Origin: Antarcticimicrobium sediminis
GTDB taxonomy: Bacteria; Pseudomonadota; Alphaproteobacteria; Rhodobacterales; Rhodobacteraceae
Direction: 5' to 3'
Assembly (NCBI RefSeq): GCF_004348975.1
Contig: NZ_SMFP01000003.1
Location: forward strand, 186,001 to 250,000
Length of the DNA stretch: 64,000 nucleotides
Part shown: positions 45,947 through 58,107 of the stretch, piece after piece
Layout: each line of letters begins with the position of its first letter
How positions within the stretch are numbered: the first letter of the stretch is position 1
Translations under genes and position numbers: made by a program
Notes under the pieces: generated by a model
Seen by the model: only the letters and a program-made list of their open reading frames with translations
The model's database searches: none
Told to the model about the DNA's origin: nothing

Positions 45947-48160
45947 TTAAAGAAAACTCTGCGGGTCGATATCCACGCTCAACCGCAGATCGCCCTTCAA
46001 CCGCAGCGGCGCCAGCCAACGCGCCAGCGCCCCTTGCAGCGGCGCGCCCTTGGCTGCCTTGACCAAAAGCCGCACCCGGTGGCGGCCGCGAATGCGCGCA
46101 ATCGGCGCGGCGGCGGGGCCAAAGACCTGCGCGCCGATTGCCCGCAACGCCCCATCATTGCGCGCCAGAACCGTGCCCAGATCAAACACCGCAGCGGCAT
46201 CCGTCCCCGACAGGATAATCCCGGCCATGCGGCCATAGGGCGGCACACCGGCGGCTTGGCGTTCCGCCGCCTCGGCGCGCCAAAACCCCTCTTCGTCGCC
46301 GGCCAGAATCGCCCGGATCACCGGGTGTTCGGGCTGAAAGGTCTGCAACAGCGCCAACCCCGGCCGTTCCGCCCGCCCGGCGCGCCCGGCGACCTGTCGC
46401 ATCAATTGAAAGGTACGCTCTGCCGCCCGCAGATCCGAGCCCTGCAGCCCGAGATCGGCGTCGATCACCCCCACCAGCGTCAGCTTGGGGAAATTGTGCC
46501 CCTTGGCCACCAGTTGCGTGCCAATGATGATGTCGGCCCCGCCGGCCCCGATCTCGACGATCTTTTCCTTCAACGCCCGCGCGCTGGCGAACAGATCCGA
46601 ACTCAGCACCGCGATCCGCGCCTCGGGGAACAGCGCCGCCGTTTCCTCGGCCAGCCGCTCGATCCCCGGCCCCACCGGCGAAAGCTTGCCCTCGACCCCA
46701 CAGGAGGGGCAGGCCTCGGGCATCGGCTTGGTCTCGCCGCATTGATGGCACATCAGCCGCTTCTGAAACCGATGCTCGACCATGCGCGCATCGCAGTGAT
46801 CGCAGGCAAACTGATAGCCGCAGGCCCGGCAGATCGTCACCGGCGCATAGCCGCGCCGGTTGAGAAACAGCAACGCCTGTTCCCCCGCCTCCATCCGCGC
46901 CCGCACCGCGCCGCGCAAAGTGGGCGAGATCCATGTGCCCGGGTCCAGCTTTTCCGCACGCATGTCGATCGCGCGCATCTCTGGCAGCACCGCATCACCA
47001 AAGCGGGCGGTCAGATCCAGCCGGTCGTATTTCCCCGCCTCGGCATTGGCCCAACTTTCAAGGCTGGGCGTGGCGCTGGCCAGAACCACCCGCGCCCCCG
47101 CCATCGCCGCGCGCAACACCGCCATGTCGCGGGCATTGTACAGCACCCCATCCTCTTGCTTGTACGAGGTGTCGTGTTCCTCATCGACGATGATCAGCCC
47201 CAGATCGCGAAACGGCAGGAACAGCGCCGAGCGCGCGCCGACCACCAGTTGCGCGCCGCCCTGCCCGACCATGCGCCAGATTCGCCGCCGCTCGGTCATG
47301 GTGGCGCCGGAATGCCACTCGGCGGGTTTGGCCCCGAACCGGGCCTCGACCCGGGTCAGGAATTCGGCTGTCAGCGCGATCTCGGGCAACAGAACCAGGG
47401 CTTGGCGCCCCAGCGTCAGACATTCCGCCACCGCCTCGAGATAGACCTCGGTCTTGCCGGATCCGGTCACCCCCTTCAGCAGCGTGGTGCCATATTTTCG
47501 ACTGCGCAGATGTTCGCGCAGCACCGCCGCCGCCGTCGCCTGATCCTCGGTCAAGGGCTTGCCGGGGCGTGCCGGATCCATCACCGGAAACGGCAGATCG
47601 CGCGGACTGTCCTCCTCGCGCACGGCCCCGTGTTTCACCAGCCCCTTGACCACCGAGGCGGTGACGCCCGCCATCTCGGCCAGTTCCTTGAGCGTAAAGG
47701 CCAGCCCGCCATAGGACTCCAGCGCGTCCAGCACCCGGCGGCGGGCCTCGGTCATCCGCTCCGGCTCGCCGGTGCCCCGGCGATAGATCTTGCGCATCGA
47801 GGGCGGATCGCCCAGCCCCGGCGCCCGCATCGCCAGCCGCAGCATCGCCGGCATCGGGGTCAGCGTGTAATCTGCCGCCTTGGTGAGAAAGGCGCGCATC
47901 TCGTCGCGCATCGGGGCGACATCCAGCACCCGGATCACCGAACGGATCTTTGAGCGGTCGAAATCGCCCAGCCCCGGCCCCCAGATCACGCCGGGCACCT
48001 TGCGCGGGCCCAGCGGCACCTCGACGAAATCGCCCAGCACACAGCCGCCCTGTGGCGCGCGATAATCCAGCGTCCGGTCCAGCGGCTGGGTGCTGCGCAC
48101 CGCCACCAGATCGCCTTCGTCGAACATCCCCGCCCCGCTGTGATCCCGCTTGCCCGCCAT
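45947..48160 (-). CDS. priA: Primosomal replication protein N' (PriA helicase)
   Basis: 737 aa from the ATG at 48160; an ATG at 48127 is also possible. The in-frame extension beyond is antisense to tal and is not used. The N-terminal DNA-binding region, Walker A GVTGSGKTEVYL, DEEHDTSYKQ (Walker B, DEEH) and eight zinc-binding cysteines in four CxxC pairs (CRAC, CDHC, CHQC, CPSC) are all present. PriA restarts stalled replication forks. It is divergent from tal. Confidence 0.95.
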   Translation of the reverse strand: MAGKRDHSGAGMFDEGDLVAVRSTQPLDRTLDYRAPQGGCVLGDFVEVPLGPRKVPGVIWGPGLGDFDRSKIRSVIRVLDVAPMRDEMRAFLTKAADYTLTPMPAMLRLAMRAPGLGDPPSMRKIYRRGTGEPERMTEARRRVLDALESYGGLAFTLKELAEMAGVTASVVKGLVKHGAVREEDSPRDLPFPVMDPARPGKPLTEDQATAAAVLREHLRSRKYGTTLLKGVTGSGKTEVYLEAVAECLTLGRQALVLLPEIALTAEFLTRVEARFGAKPAEWHSGATMTERRRIWRMVGQGGAQLVVGARSALFLPFRDLGLIIVDEEHDTSYKQEDGVLYNARDMAVLRAAMAGARVVLASATPSLESWANAEAGKYDRLDLTARFGDAVLPEMRAIDMRAEKLDPGTWISPTLRGAVRARMEAGEQALLFLNRRGYAPVTICRACGYQFACDHCDARMVEHRFQKRLMCHQCGETKPMPEACPSCGVEGKLSPVGPGIERLAEETAALFPEARIAVLSSDLFASARALKEKIVEIGAGGADIIIGTQLVAKGHNFPKLTLVGVIDADLGLQGSDLRAAERTFQLMRQVAGRAGRAERPGLALLQTFQPEHPVIRAILAGDEEGFWRAEAAERQAAGVPPYGRMAGIILSGTDAAAVFDLGTVLARNDGALRAIGAQVFGPAAAPIARIRGRHRVRLLVKAAKGAPLQGALARWLAPLRLKGDLRLSVDIDPQSFL

Positions 48161-48263
48161 ACCGCTCTTTGCTGCCCTCCGGTGATCTGCGGGGGGTTCC
48201 CGCCCTTCCTCCCATGAGGTAAAGCCAACCCCGAGCAAGGCCAACCCATCAAAGGATGCCCCC

Positions 48264-48917
48264 ATGAAATTCTTCGTAGATACTGCCGAGATCGACGCCA
48301 TCGCTGAACTGAACGATCTGGGCATGGTCGACGGCGTCACCACCAACCCCTCGCTGATTATGAAATCCGGCCGCGACATCCTCGAAGTCACCAAGGAAAT
48401 CTGCGATCTGGTCGACGGCCCGGTCTCGGCCGAGGTGGTCGCCATGGAGGCCGAGGCGATGATCGCCGAGGGCCGCAAACTGGCCGCGATCGCCGACAAC
48501 ATCGCCGTCAAGGTGCCGCTGACCTGGGACGGGCTCAAGGCCTGTAAGGTGCTCTCGGGCGAGGGCCGCATGGTCAACGTAACGCTGTGCTTTTCCGCCA
48601 ATCAGGCGCTGCTGGCGGCCAAGGCGGGCGCGACCTTCATCTCGCCCTTCATCGGGCGGCTCGATGACATCAATCTCGACGGGATGGAATTGATCGAAGA
48701 TATCCGCACGATCTATGACAATTACGGCTTCGAAACCCAGATCCTCGCCGCCTCGATCCGCACCGTGAACCACATCACCGACGCCGCCCGCATCGGTGCC
48801 GACGTGATCACCGCGCCGCCCGCCGTGATCAAGGCGATGGCAAACCACCCGCTGACCGACAAGGGGCTCGAGACCTTCATGAAGGATTGGGCCAAAACCG
48901 GCCAAAAAATCCTCTGA
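48264..48917 (+). CDS. tal: Transaldolase (short TalC/MipB type)
   Basis: 217 aa. The TIM-barrel form of transaldolase has the Schiff-base lysine in [11 protein letters not shown] (Lys near residue 87). [13 protein letters not shown] and GVTTNPSL are the family N-terminal motifs. It moves a dihydroxyacetone unit in the non-oxidative pentose phosphate pathway. F6P aldolase (FSA) is the close alternative. AAAGGA precedes the ATG. A long inverted repeat follows. Confidence 0.93.
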   Translation: MKFFVDTAEIDAIAELNDLGMVDGVTTNPSLIMKSGRDILEVTKEICDLVDGPVSAEVVAMEAEAMIAEGRKLAAIADNIAVKVPLTWDGLKACKVLSGEGRMVNVTLCFSANQALLAAKAGATFISPFIGRLDDINLDGMELIEDIRTIYDNYGFETQILAASIRTVNHITDAARIGADVITAPPAVIKAMANHPLTDKGLETFMKDWAKTGQKIL

Positions 48918-48948
48918 CCGAACCCATCCGGCCCCCAAACAACAGGAA

Positions 48949-48988
48949 TTTCGCGCAATTGCCGGTTTTTCAGCCCAATTGCGCGAAA
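48949..48988. promoter_or_regulatory. 13-bp perfect inverted repeat downstream of tal
   Basis: TTTCGCGCAATTG (48949-48961) and CAATTGCGCGAAA (48976-48988) are perfect complements around a 14-nt spacer that begins CCGG and contains TTTTT. It is 32 bp past tal and 39 bp before the DUF484 gene. A TATAAA at 48996-49001 lies just after. It is either a terminator-like stem or an operator of the DUF484-xerC promoter. Confidence 0.7.
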
Positions 48989-49026
48989 CCCGTGATATAA
49001 AGCGCGCAAGACCATAAGAGGCGGAC

Positions 49027-49734
49027 ATGAGCAGCAGCCCTAAACTGGAACACGACCTGCGCGCGGCGATCATCGCCAAACCCGACGCCATTCTCGAAGA
49101 TCGCGATGTGATGCATGCGCTGATCGCGGCGAATGAGCGCTCGATGGGCGGCAATATCGTCGATCTGCGCGGCATCGCGATGGACCGTCTCGAGGCCCGG
49201 CTTGACCGGCTCGAGGATACCCACCGCAGCGTCATCGCGGCCGCCTATGAAAATCTGGCCGGCACCAATCAGGTGCACCGCGCCATCCTGCGCATGCTGG
49301 ACCCGACCGAGTTCGAGGTGTTCCTGCGCGACCTTGGCGGCGAGGTGGCCGAAATCCTGCGGGTCGACTCGATCCGGCTGGTGCTGGAAACCGCGCAAAA
49401 CGGCGAGGATCCCGCGATCCGCCGCCTCGAAGGGGTGCTGGCGCTGGCCGAACCCGGCTTTGTCGAAAGCTTCCTGACCCAGGGGCGCAACGGCCAGCCG
49501 CGCCAGGTCACCCTGCGCCAATTGCAGAAAGGCTCCGAGCGAATCTATGGCACCACGGCCGAATACATCCGCTCCGAAGCCTGCCTGCGACTCGATTTCG
49601 GCAGCGGGCGGCTGCCCGGCCTGCTGGTGATGGGGTCCGAGGATCCGCACCAGTTCACCCCGCAACACGGCACCGACCTTTTGGCCTTTTTCGCCGGCGT
49701 ATTCGAACGCACGATGCGCCACTGGCTCAAGTGA
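49027..49734 (+). CDS. DUF484 family protein
   Basis: 235 aa. The GAF-like DUF484 pattern is visible: an N-terminal helix with LEHDLRAAIIAKPDAILEDRDVM, a coiled coil (RLEARLDRLEDTHR) and a C-terminal sensor-like domain. DUF484 genes are commonly found directly upstream of xerC in proteobacteria, as here. The function is unknown, but coupling to XerC is expected since the xerC GTG overlaps its stop. Confidence 0.88.
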   Translation: MSSSPKLEHDLRAAIIAKPDAILEDRDVMHALIAANERSMGGNIVDLRGIAMDRLEARLDRLEDTHRSVIAAAYENLAGTNQVHRAILRMLDPTEFEVFLRDLGGEVAEILRVDSIRLVLETAQNGEDPAIRRLEGVLALAEPGFVESFLTQGRNGQPRQVTLRQLQKGSERIYGTTAEYIRSEACLRLDFGSGRLPGLLVMGSEDPHQFTPQHGTDLLAFFAGVFERTMRHWLK

Positions 49735-50654
49735 GCCTGCAGATCTCGGCCGCCTGCCGCGATGCGCTGCAGGACTGGCTGAACCGGAAAAGCGCGCTGG
49801 CCGATTCCTCGGACCATACCATCGCGGCCTATCGCGCCGATGTGGCGGGCTTCCTTGCCTTCATGGCCGAGCATCGCGGCGGGCCACAGGGGCTGGCGGC
49901 GCTGGACAAGATCACCGTCACCGAAATGCGCGCCTGGATGGCGCAGGCGCGCAGCACCGGGCTTTCGTCGCGCTCGCTGGCGCGTCGGCTGTCGGCGGTG
50001 AAAAGCTTTTACCGCTGGCTGGCCGAACGTGAAGGCTTTGCCGCCACCGCCGTGCTTGCCGCGCGATCGCCCAAGTTCCAGAAGAAGCTGCCGCGCCCGC
50101 TCGATCCCGACGCCGCCCGCGCGGTGATCGACACGGTCGAATTGCAATCGCAAACGCCCTGGGTGGCGGCGCGCGACGTGGCGGTGATCACCCTGCTCTA
50201 TGGCTGCGGGCTGCGGATCTCCGAGGCGCTGGGATTGAAAGGCGCCGACGCGCCGCTGCGGGCCAGCCTGCGCATCCTTGGCAAGGGCCAAAAGGAGCGC
50301 ATCGTGCCGGTCCTGCCGGCCGCGCGCGATGCGGTGGATGCCTATCTGCGCCTCTGCCCGCACCCGCAAGAACACGATGCGCCGCTGTTTCGCGGCGTGC
50401 GCGGCGGCGCGCTGAACCCGCGCCTGATCCAGGGCGCGATGGCGCAGGTGCGCATGCAACTGGGTCTGCCGGCCTCGGCCACGCCGCACGCGCTGCGCCA
50501 CAGCTTTGCCACCCACCTGTTGGAGGCGGGCGGCGATCTGCGCAGCATTCAGGAATTGCTCGGCCATGCCTCGCTCGCGACCACGCAGGCCTATACGGCG
50601 GTGGATACGGCGCGGCTGATGGAAGTCTACGCCCGCAGCCACCCCAAGGCGTGA
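49731..50654 (+). CDS. xerC: Tyrosine recombinase XerC
   Basis: 307 aa with a GTG start that overlaps the previous stop by four bases. The N-terminal SAM-like domain is followed by the catalytic set: Arg in YGCGLRISEAL, Lys in GKGQKERIVP, HALRHSFATHLLEAG, HASLATTQAYT (Tyr nucleophile). With XerD it resolves chromosome dimers at dif. A phage integrase is excluded by length and by the DUF484 neighbour. Confidence 0.95.
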   Translation: MSLQISAACRDALQDWLNRKSALADSSDHTIAAYRADVAGFLAFMAEHRGGPQGLAALDKITVTEMRAWMAQARSTGLSSRSLARRLSAVKSFYRWLAEREGFAATAVLAARSPKFQKKLPRPLDPDAARAVIDTVELQSQTPWVAARDVAVITLLYGCGLRISEALGLKGADAPLRASLRILGKGQKERIVPVLPAARDAVDAYLRLCPHPQEHDAPLFRGVRGGALNPRLIQGAMAQVRMQLGLPASATPHALRHSFATHLLEAGGDLRSIQELLGHASLATTQAYTAVDTARLMEVYARSHPKA

Positions 50655-50721
50655 CGCGCGCGCCTGACCCGCACCCCCGAGTCCGACAGCCCCCCGCTGA
50701 AAAGCAAGGCCCAACCCACCC

Positions 50722-50759
50722 GCTTCTTCTTGGCAAAAATACTCCCGCCGGAGGCTCCG
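50722..50759 (+). repeat. Dispersed 3'-flanking repeat, copy C
   Basis: CGCTTCTTCTTGGCAAAAAT then ACTCCCGCCGGAGGCTCC. It is 68 bp after the xerC stop, same strand. It matches copy B in TACTCCCGCCGGAGGCTCC and copy A in CTTCTTCTTGG. Confidence 0.65.
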
Positions 50760-50852
50760 ACCTCAATTCCGGCGCCAATTCCAGCGTCAATTCCGACAGT
50801 TTTCGCGCTTACAGCATTTGCGATTTGCCACAAATTGCGCCATGACGAGACC

Positions 50853-51560
50853 ATGACACTTCAAATGCGCGCCCTCGCCGTCCATCTCTTTACCGCCACC
50901 GGAGCGATCTTTGCCATGTTGGCCATGCTCGCCGCGGTTGACCAGAAATGGAGCCTGATGTTCCTGTGGCTGGTCGTGGCCTTTGTGGTCGATGGCATCG
51001 ATGGCCCGCTTGCCCGGCGTCATCACGTCAAACATTACGCCCCGGAATTCGATGGCGTCCTGCTCGACCTGATCATCGACTATCTCACCTATGTGTTCAT
51101 CCCCGCCTTTGCGCTGTTCAAATCCGGGCTGATGGATGGCTGGACCGGCTGGGTGTCGATCTTTGTCATCACCTTCGCCAGCGCGATGTATTTCGCCGAC
51201 ACCCGGATGAAGACGCTGGACAACTCCTTCAAGGGGTTTCCCGGCTGCTGGAACATGGCGGTGCTGGTGTTTTTCGCGCTTCAGCCGAATTTCTGGGTGA
51301 TCCTCGGCTTTGTCACGGCGCTGGCGGTGACGATGTTCCTGCCGCTGAAATTCGTCCACCCGGTGCGCACCGAGCGCTGGCGCGCCGTGACCTTACCGAT
51401 GGCGCTGGCCTGGACCTTTTTCGCCGGCTGGGCCGCTTGGGTCGATTTTCACCCCGAAAGCTGGGCCCATTGGGGCTTGGTCGTGACCACCTTCTACCTG
51501 CTGTTTGCCGGCATCGCGCAACAGGTGTTCCCAGCCCGCGACGCGCGGGCCGAGGAATAG
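50853..51560 (+). CDS. pcs: Phosphatidylcholine synthase
   Basis: 235 aa from the ATG at 50853. It is a multi-pass CDP-alcohol phosphatidyltransferase: DGIDGPLARR then, after eleven residues, DGVLLDLIID gives the D-G-x2-A-R ... G-x3-D-x3-D motif. Pcs condenses CDP-diacylglycerol with choline to make phosphatidylcholine, a lipid typical of alphaproteobacteria. Eight or so hydrophobic segments are visible. Confidence 0.93.
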   Translation: MTLQMRALAVHLFTATGAIFAMLAMLAAVDQKWSLMFLWLVVAFVVDGIDGPLARRHHVKHYAPEFDGVLLDLIIDYLTYVFIPAFALFKSGLMDGWTGWVSIFVITFASAMYFADTRMKTLDNSFKGFPGCWNMAVLVFFALQPNFWVILGFVTALAVTMFLPLKFVHPVRTERWRAVTLPMALAWTFFAGWAAWVDFHPESWAHWGLVVTTFYLLFAGIAQQVFPARDARAEE

Positions 51561-51570
51561 CGCGTTCAGA

Positions 51571-52038
51571 TCAGAACACGTCGTCGATTTCGATATCCTT
51601 GCCCTGAAAGCTAAAGCTGTCGCCCGCCTTCAGACCGGCCATCGCCTTGTAGATCGGGCTTTCGGACGAGATCCCCATATAGGTCGTCCCGTCCACGTCG
51701 AACCGCGCGGTCGAGACGGCGACGATGAAATGGCGCCCATCAAAACACACCGCGGCACCGGGCTGCACCGTATCGGTCAGCTCGATATCCAGATTCTCGA
51801 TCACATCCACCTTGGCATGGTGGGTCATGACCGGATGATGAAAGGCGGCGGCAAGGCCGACCTCGCCCGTCGAGGCGGCGAGATCACCGGAATCATGGCC
51901 CTGACGGTCATCCAGAACGGACTCCTTCATATGCGCCTCGTAATGTGAAAGCGCGGTCGCCAGTTCCCCGGACTCCAGTGACAACAGCTTGTCATACACG
52001 GACTTTTTAAGCGCGGCCCGGTCTTGTGAATTGCTCAT
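51571..52038 (-). CDS. GreA/GreB-type C-terminal domain protein
   Basis: 155 aa from the ATG at 52038. The N-terminal half is helical (ALKKSVYDKLLSLESGELATALSHYEA region, ending in DDRQGHDSGDLAAS). The C-terminal half (about 75-155) ends GISSESPIYKAMAGLKAGDS then FSFQGKDIEIDDVF, which matches the FKBP-like domain of transcription cleavage factors. It is shorter at the N-terminal coiled coil than usual GreA, so it may bind the RNA polymerase secondary channel with a different effect. Confidence 0.75.
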   Translation of the reverse strand: MSNSQDRAALKKSVYDKLLSLESGELATALSHYEAHMKESVLDDRQGHDSGDLAASTGEVGLAAAFHHPVMTHHAKVDVIENLDIELTDTVQPGAAVCFDGRHFIVAVSTARFDVDGTTYMGISSESPIYKAMAGLKAGDSFSFQGKDIEIDDVF

Positions 52039-52137
52039 CTTCCCTGTCCTCCAATCGGTGTTACGCCCAAAGTGGGGGGCCGCTGCGGCAAATGCAATCG
52101 GCTTTTGCCGCTCCCGCCCCCGCGTCTGCACGACCGC

Positions 52138-52596
52138 TCAGATCAGAAAGCCGCCCGCCCCTTCGTGGCGCAGCAGCGCAAGTTTGGTTTCCACCCCGGT
52201 GCCACCGGAAAACCCGGTCAGCTTTCCGCCCGCCCCCATCACCCGATGACAGGGGATCAGGATCGGGATCGGGTTGCCGCCACAGGCCCGCCCCACCGCC
52301 TGCGCCGACTGCCCCAGCGCGCGGGCAATCTCGCCATAGGTGCGGGTCTCGCCATGGGGAATCTCGCGCATCGCGTCACAGACCGCCTGCTGAAACGGCG
52401 AGCCGATAACCCGCAACGGCAGGTCGAACGCCTGCCCCTCTCCCGCGGCATAGGCCTGCAGCTGCGCCTTTGCCGCCAGCAACAGCGCGGTGGGCTCCCC
52501 GTCAGCGGTATCGCCCCATGTCAGACGGGTGATCGCCCCGTCCTGCTCGGTCACGGCCAACTGGCCAAATTGGGTGTCTATGATCAGGGTCGCCAT
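52138..52596 (-). CDS. ogt: Methylated-DNA--protein-cysteine methyltransferase
   Basis: 152 aa from the ATG at 52596; an in-frame GTG lies two codons upstream. It removes O6-alkyl groups from guanine by suicide transfer. The active-site PCHRV motif (IPCHRVMGAGGKLTGFSGG) and the helix-turn-helix (GSPFQQAVCDAMREIPHG) are intact. Confidence 0.95.
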   Translation of the reverse strand: MATLIIDTQFGQLAVTEQDGAITRLTWGDTADGEPTALLLAAKAQLQAYAAGEGQAFDLPLRVIGSPFQQAVCDAMREIPHGETRTYGEIARALGQSAQAVGRACGGNPIPILIPCHRVMGAGGKLTGFSGGTGVETKLALLRHEGAGGFLI

Positions 52597-52722
52597 GGCC
52601 ACAGGGTGACGCAGCGCCGCGCATCAGGCAACCCGGAACCTGCGCATCGCACAAAGCGGCACAGACGCACACACGGGCGCGCGCGCCCCGGATCATCTCC
52701 GGGGCGCGGTTTGCTTTAGACC

Positions 52723-55635
<2,913 letters not shown>

Positions 55636-55861
55636 TTGCGGCGTCCTTCGGAAATGTCATGTCGGAATGATGGGTTGCGGCGGTGCGAGGGCTCAACACC
55701 TGTGCCCGGCGTCTCCTCTGGATCAGAGCGCCGGGGTCGTAATTCGAATGAGGATGACGCGCGGATGGGTCATGCCCGCCTTATAGGCGGGGCCGCAGGC
55801 CGGGTAAAGTGGGCGTGAACGCATAGGTCAGACACCCCATCCATCGCCCTGCAAGCGCCTC

Positions 55862-56572
55862 TCACATATGGAACATCGAGCCGACGACATAGGCCAGCGC
55901 CGCCGCCACCCCGCCAATCGCCAGGGTCTCCAGCCCCGAGCGCCACCACGGCGACAGCGACCAGCGGCTTTTGAGCGCGCCAATGGCAAAGAACACCGCC
56001 GCCGTCATCCAGATCGACAGGGTAAAGGCCCCCTCCACCCCCAGTACGAAGGGCATCAAGGGCACCATGCCCGCCACCAGAAAGGCCGCAAAGGTGGCCA
56101 GCGCGGCGCGCATCGGGTGCGGATCGACCGTCGCCAACCCGTATTCCCCCTCCATCATCAGCGTGATCCAGTTTTCCCGGTCGCTGCAAATCTCGTCCGA
56201 GGCCTCCTCCAGCACCCGACCCGACAAGCCCTTGCGCGCCAGAATCTCGCGCACCTCTTGTCGCTCGCCCTCGGGAAAGCGGGCGATGTGGCGCTCCTCG
56301 ACCTTGCGCAGCCGGTGCATGTCGTCCAGTTCAGCCTTGGTGCCGGAATAATTCCCCGCCGCCATGGAAAACCCATCGGCCAGCACGTTGGCCAAGCCCA
56401 GCGCCACGATGATAAGGGGCGACAGCCCAGCCCCCGCCACCCCCGCGACGATGGCGAAGGTGGTGACCGATCCGTCGATGGCGCCATAGACCACGTCGCG
56501 CAGCACCCCGCGCCCCGGCGGCGCGCCGATGCGGCGGGTGATCTCGTCCTTGCTGTGGCCATGTTCCCGCAT
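55862..56572 (-). CDS. VIT1/CCC1-family membrane protein
   Basis: 236 aa with GAGGAGC before the ATG. The first two membrane helices (DVVYGAIDGSVTTFAIVAGVAGAG; LIIVALGLANVLADGFSMAAGNY) carry the family residues for metal binding. A helical cytosolic loop, rich in Glu (DDMHRLRKVEERHIARFPEGE), separates them from three further helices. Members transport Fe2+ or Mn2+ in exchange for protons; the metal here is unknown. Confidence 0.88.
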   Translation of the reverse strand: MREHGHSKDEITRRIGAPPGRGVLRDVVYGAIDGSVTTFAIVAGVAGAGLSPLIIVALGLANVLADGFSMAAGNYSGTKAELDDMHRLRKVEERHIARFPEGERQEVREILARKGLSGRVLEEASDEICSDRENWITLMMEGEYGLATVDPHPMRAALATFAAFLVAGMVPLMPFVLGVEGAFTLSIWMTAAVFFAIGALKSRWSLSPWWRSGLETLAIGGVAAALAYVVGSMFHM

Positions 56573-56641
56573 GCTCGCTCCTCATTCCTCGCGCACAGGG
56601 CTCAGATTAGGCGCATGCCTGTGTCCCGCCTTTGCGCCAAA

Positions 56642-57664
56642 TCAAGCCGACCCGTCACGCGAAAACACCCCGGTCAGCGCGCGGCGGACCAGCCCCCGCA
56701 CCGACGGCCGGTGACGCGGCGAGAACGGCAGCGGGCGGCACACCTCCATCGCGGCCACGCCAACCCGCGCGCTCAGCGCACCATTGACCAGCCCCTCGCC
56801 GAATCGTCGCGACAGTTTGGCCAGAATGGACCCGCCCAGCACAGGCTCCAGCAGATCGTCGCCCACCGCCACCGCGCCCGTGGCCACCAGATGGGTGAAC
56901 ACCGCCCGGGTCAGACGCCAGCTTCCCAACAGGCCCGAGCGCCCGCCATAGATCTCGGCCACCCGCCGGATCATGCGCAGATTGAAGGTCAGCGCGGCAA
57001 ACACATCGGCCAGCGCCAGTGGCACCAGCGCGGTCACCGCCGCCACTTGCCGCGCCGCCGCCTCGACCTCGCGCGCGGCAGCCTGATCAAGCGGGGCGAG
57101 CAACTCGTCCTCGACCAGCGCCAGCGCCGCCTCGGCATCAAATTGCTCCTCCACCCGGCCCTCAAGCCGCGCACGTCCCCAACGGGTCTCTTCCCGGCCC
57201 GCGTAGAAGGCGATCAGCCGCCCGGCAACGGCCCGCGCCGCCACCAGATCCGCCTCGGCCAGCGCTACATCGGCGGCCCGGCGCAGCCCATCGATCCGGC
57301 CCAACCGGCCAATCGCCGCCAGTTCGCGCACCGCCAACAGCGCCAACACCGCAAGCAAGGCCACGACCAGCGCGCTGACCACCCAGCCCAGCAGCGGCGC
57401 GCGCGCCAGCAACCCCATCACGAAATCCCAAGCCGCGACCGAGATCACCGCGCCCAGCACCGCGCCCGCCAGCCCCCAAGCCCAGCGCGCCAACCGCGAG
57501 GGCCGCCCCGCCGCCAGCCGCACCGCCCGTGCCATCGCGCCGCCCGCGCCCGCCGTATCCAACATTTCGGGGTCGACATCAGGCACCGGCGCGGCCCGCG
57601 CCACATCGGGGGTCGGCTCGCCGCTCTCCTCCAGATCGATCAGCACCGGGTGATTGGTCATCAT
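56642..57664 (-). CDS. ycjF: YcjF-family (DUF697) membrane protein
   Basis: 340 aa. Two membrane segments at about residues 63-83 and 92-116 (SALVVALLAVLALLAV) are followed by a long helical domain of the TIGR01620/YcjF type. YcjX, a GNAT enzyme and YcjF are encoded in succession with overlapping ends, as found for the ycjX-ycjF pair in proteobacteria. The pair has been linked to envelope stress in E. coli, and its function is not established. Start ATG 57664 or the next one. Confidence 0.85.
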   Translation of the reverse strand: MMTNHPVLIDLEESGEPTPDVARAAPVPDVDPEMLDTAGAGGAMARAVRLAAGRPSRLARWAWGLAGAVLGAVISVAAWDFVMGLLARAPLLGWVVSALVVALLAVLALLAVRELAAIGRLGRIDGLRRAADVALAEADLVAARAVAGRLIAFYAGREETRWGRARLEGRVEEQFDAEAALALVEDELLAPLDQAAAREVEAAARQVAAVTALVPLALADVFAALTFNLRMIRRVAEIYGGRSGLLGSWRLTRAVFTHLVATGAVAVGDDLLEPVLGGSILAKLSRRFGEGLVNGALSARVGVAAMEVCRPLPFSPRHRPSVRGLVRRALTGVFSRDGSA

Positions 57665-58107
57665 GTTCCCTCTCTCTGCCAGAGCATGGTGATGTCCGGC
57701 AGGTTCTCGTCATTCTCCGCCCCGTCGCTGCGCGCGACCTCGACGAACCCGTTGCGGCGATAGAACCGCTGCGCGCCGCTGTTGTACTCCATCACCTTGA
57801 GCCAGAGCCGATCGCGCCCCTGTTTGGCCGCGTCGAGCAGGATCTGCCCCAGCCCCGCACCGCGCAGATCGGGCACGACATAGAGCGCACAAACCTCTGC
57901 GCCGTCACGCGCCAGAAACCCGACCACACGGCCCGCCTTCTCGGCCATGGTGACCCAGTCGTTCTCGATCATCTCGCCGCAATAGGCGATCGTCTCGGCC
58001 CCCGACCACATCCTCGGCGCCTTGTGCACTTCGACCTGAAAACTGTACAGGATATCCCCCATCGCACTGGCATCGAGCGGCCGGGCGGGACGCAGATGGA
58101 CGCTCAC
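57661..58107 (-). CDS. GNAT-family N-acetyltransferase
   Basis: 148 aa from the GTG at 58107 that overlaps the ycjX stop (GTGA); the longer frame is antisense noise. The acetyl-CoA binding loop reads VVPDLRGAGLGQILLDAA, near residues 85-102. The pattern continues to the NGFVEVARS motif. It sits between ycjX and ycjF, so a link to that envelope system is possible but unproven. Confidence 0.87.
   Translation of the reverse strand: MSVHLRPARPLDASAMGDILYSFQVEVHKAPRMWSGAETIAYCGEMIENDWVTMAEKAGRVVGFLARDGAEVCALYVVPDLRGAGLGQILLDAAKQGRDRLWLKVMEYNSGAQRFYRRNGFVEVARSDGAENDENLPDITMLWQREGT

Noticed and set aside
48162-48601. Upstream extension of priA beyond 48160
   Set aside because: It is antisense to tal and adds residues unlike any PriA N-terminus.
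55636-55861. Possible tRNA or T-box leader upstream of ileS
   Set aside because: No cloverleaf or T-box sequence is visible, and T-boxes on ileS are not expected in proteobacteria.
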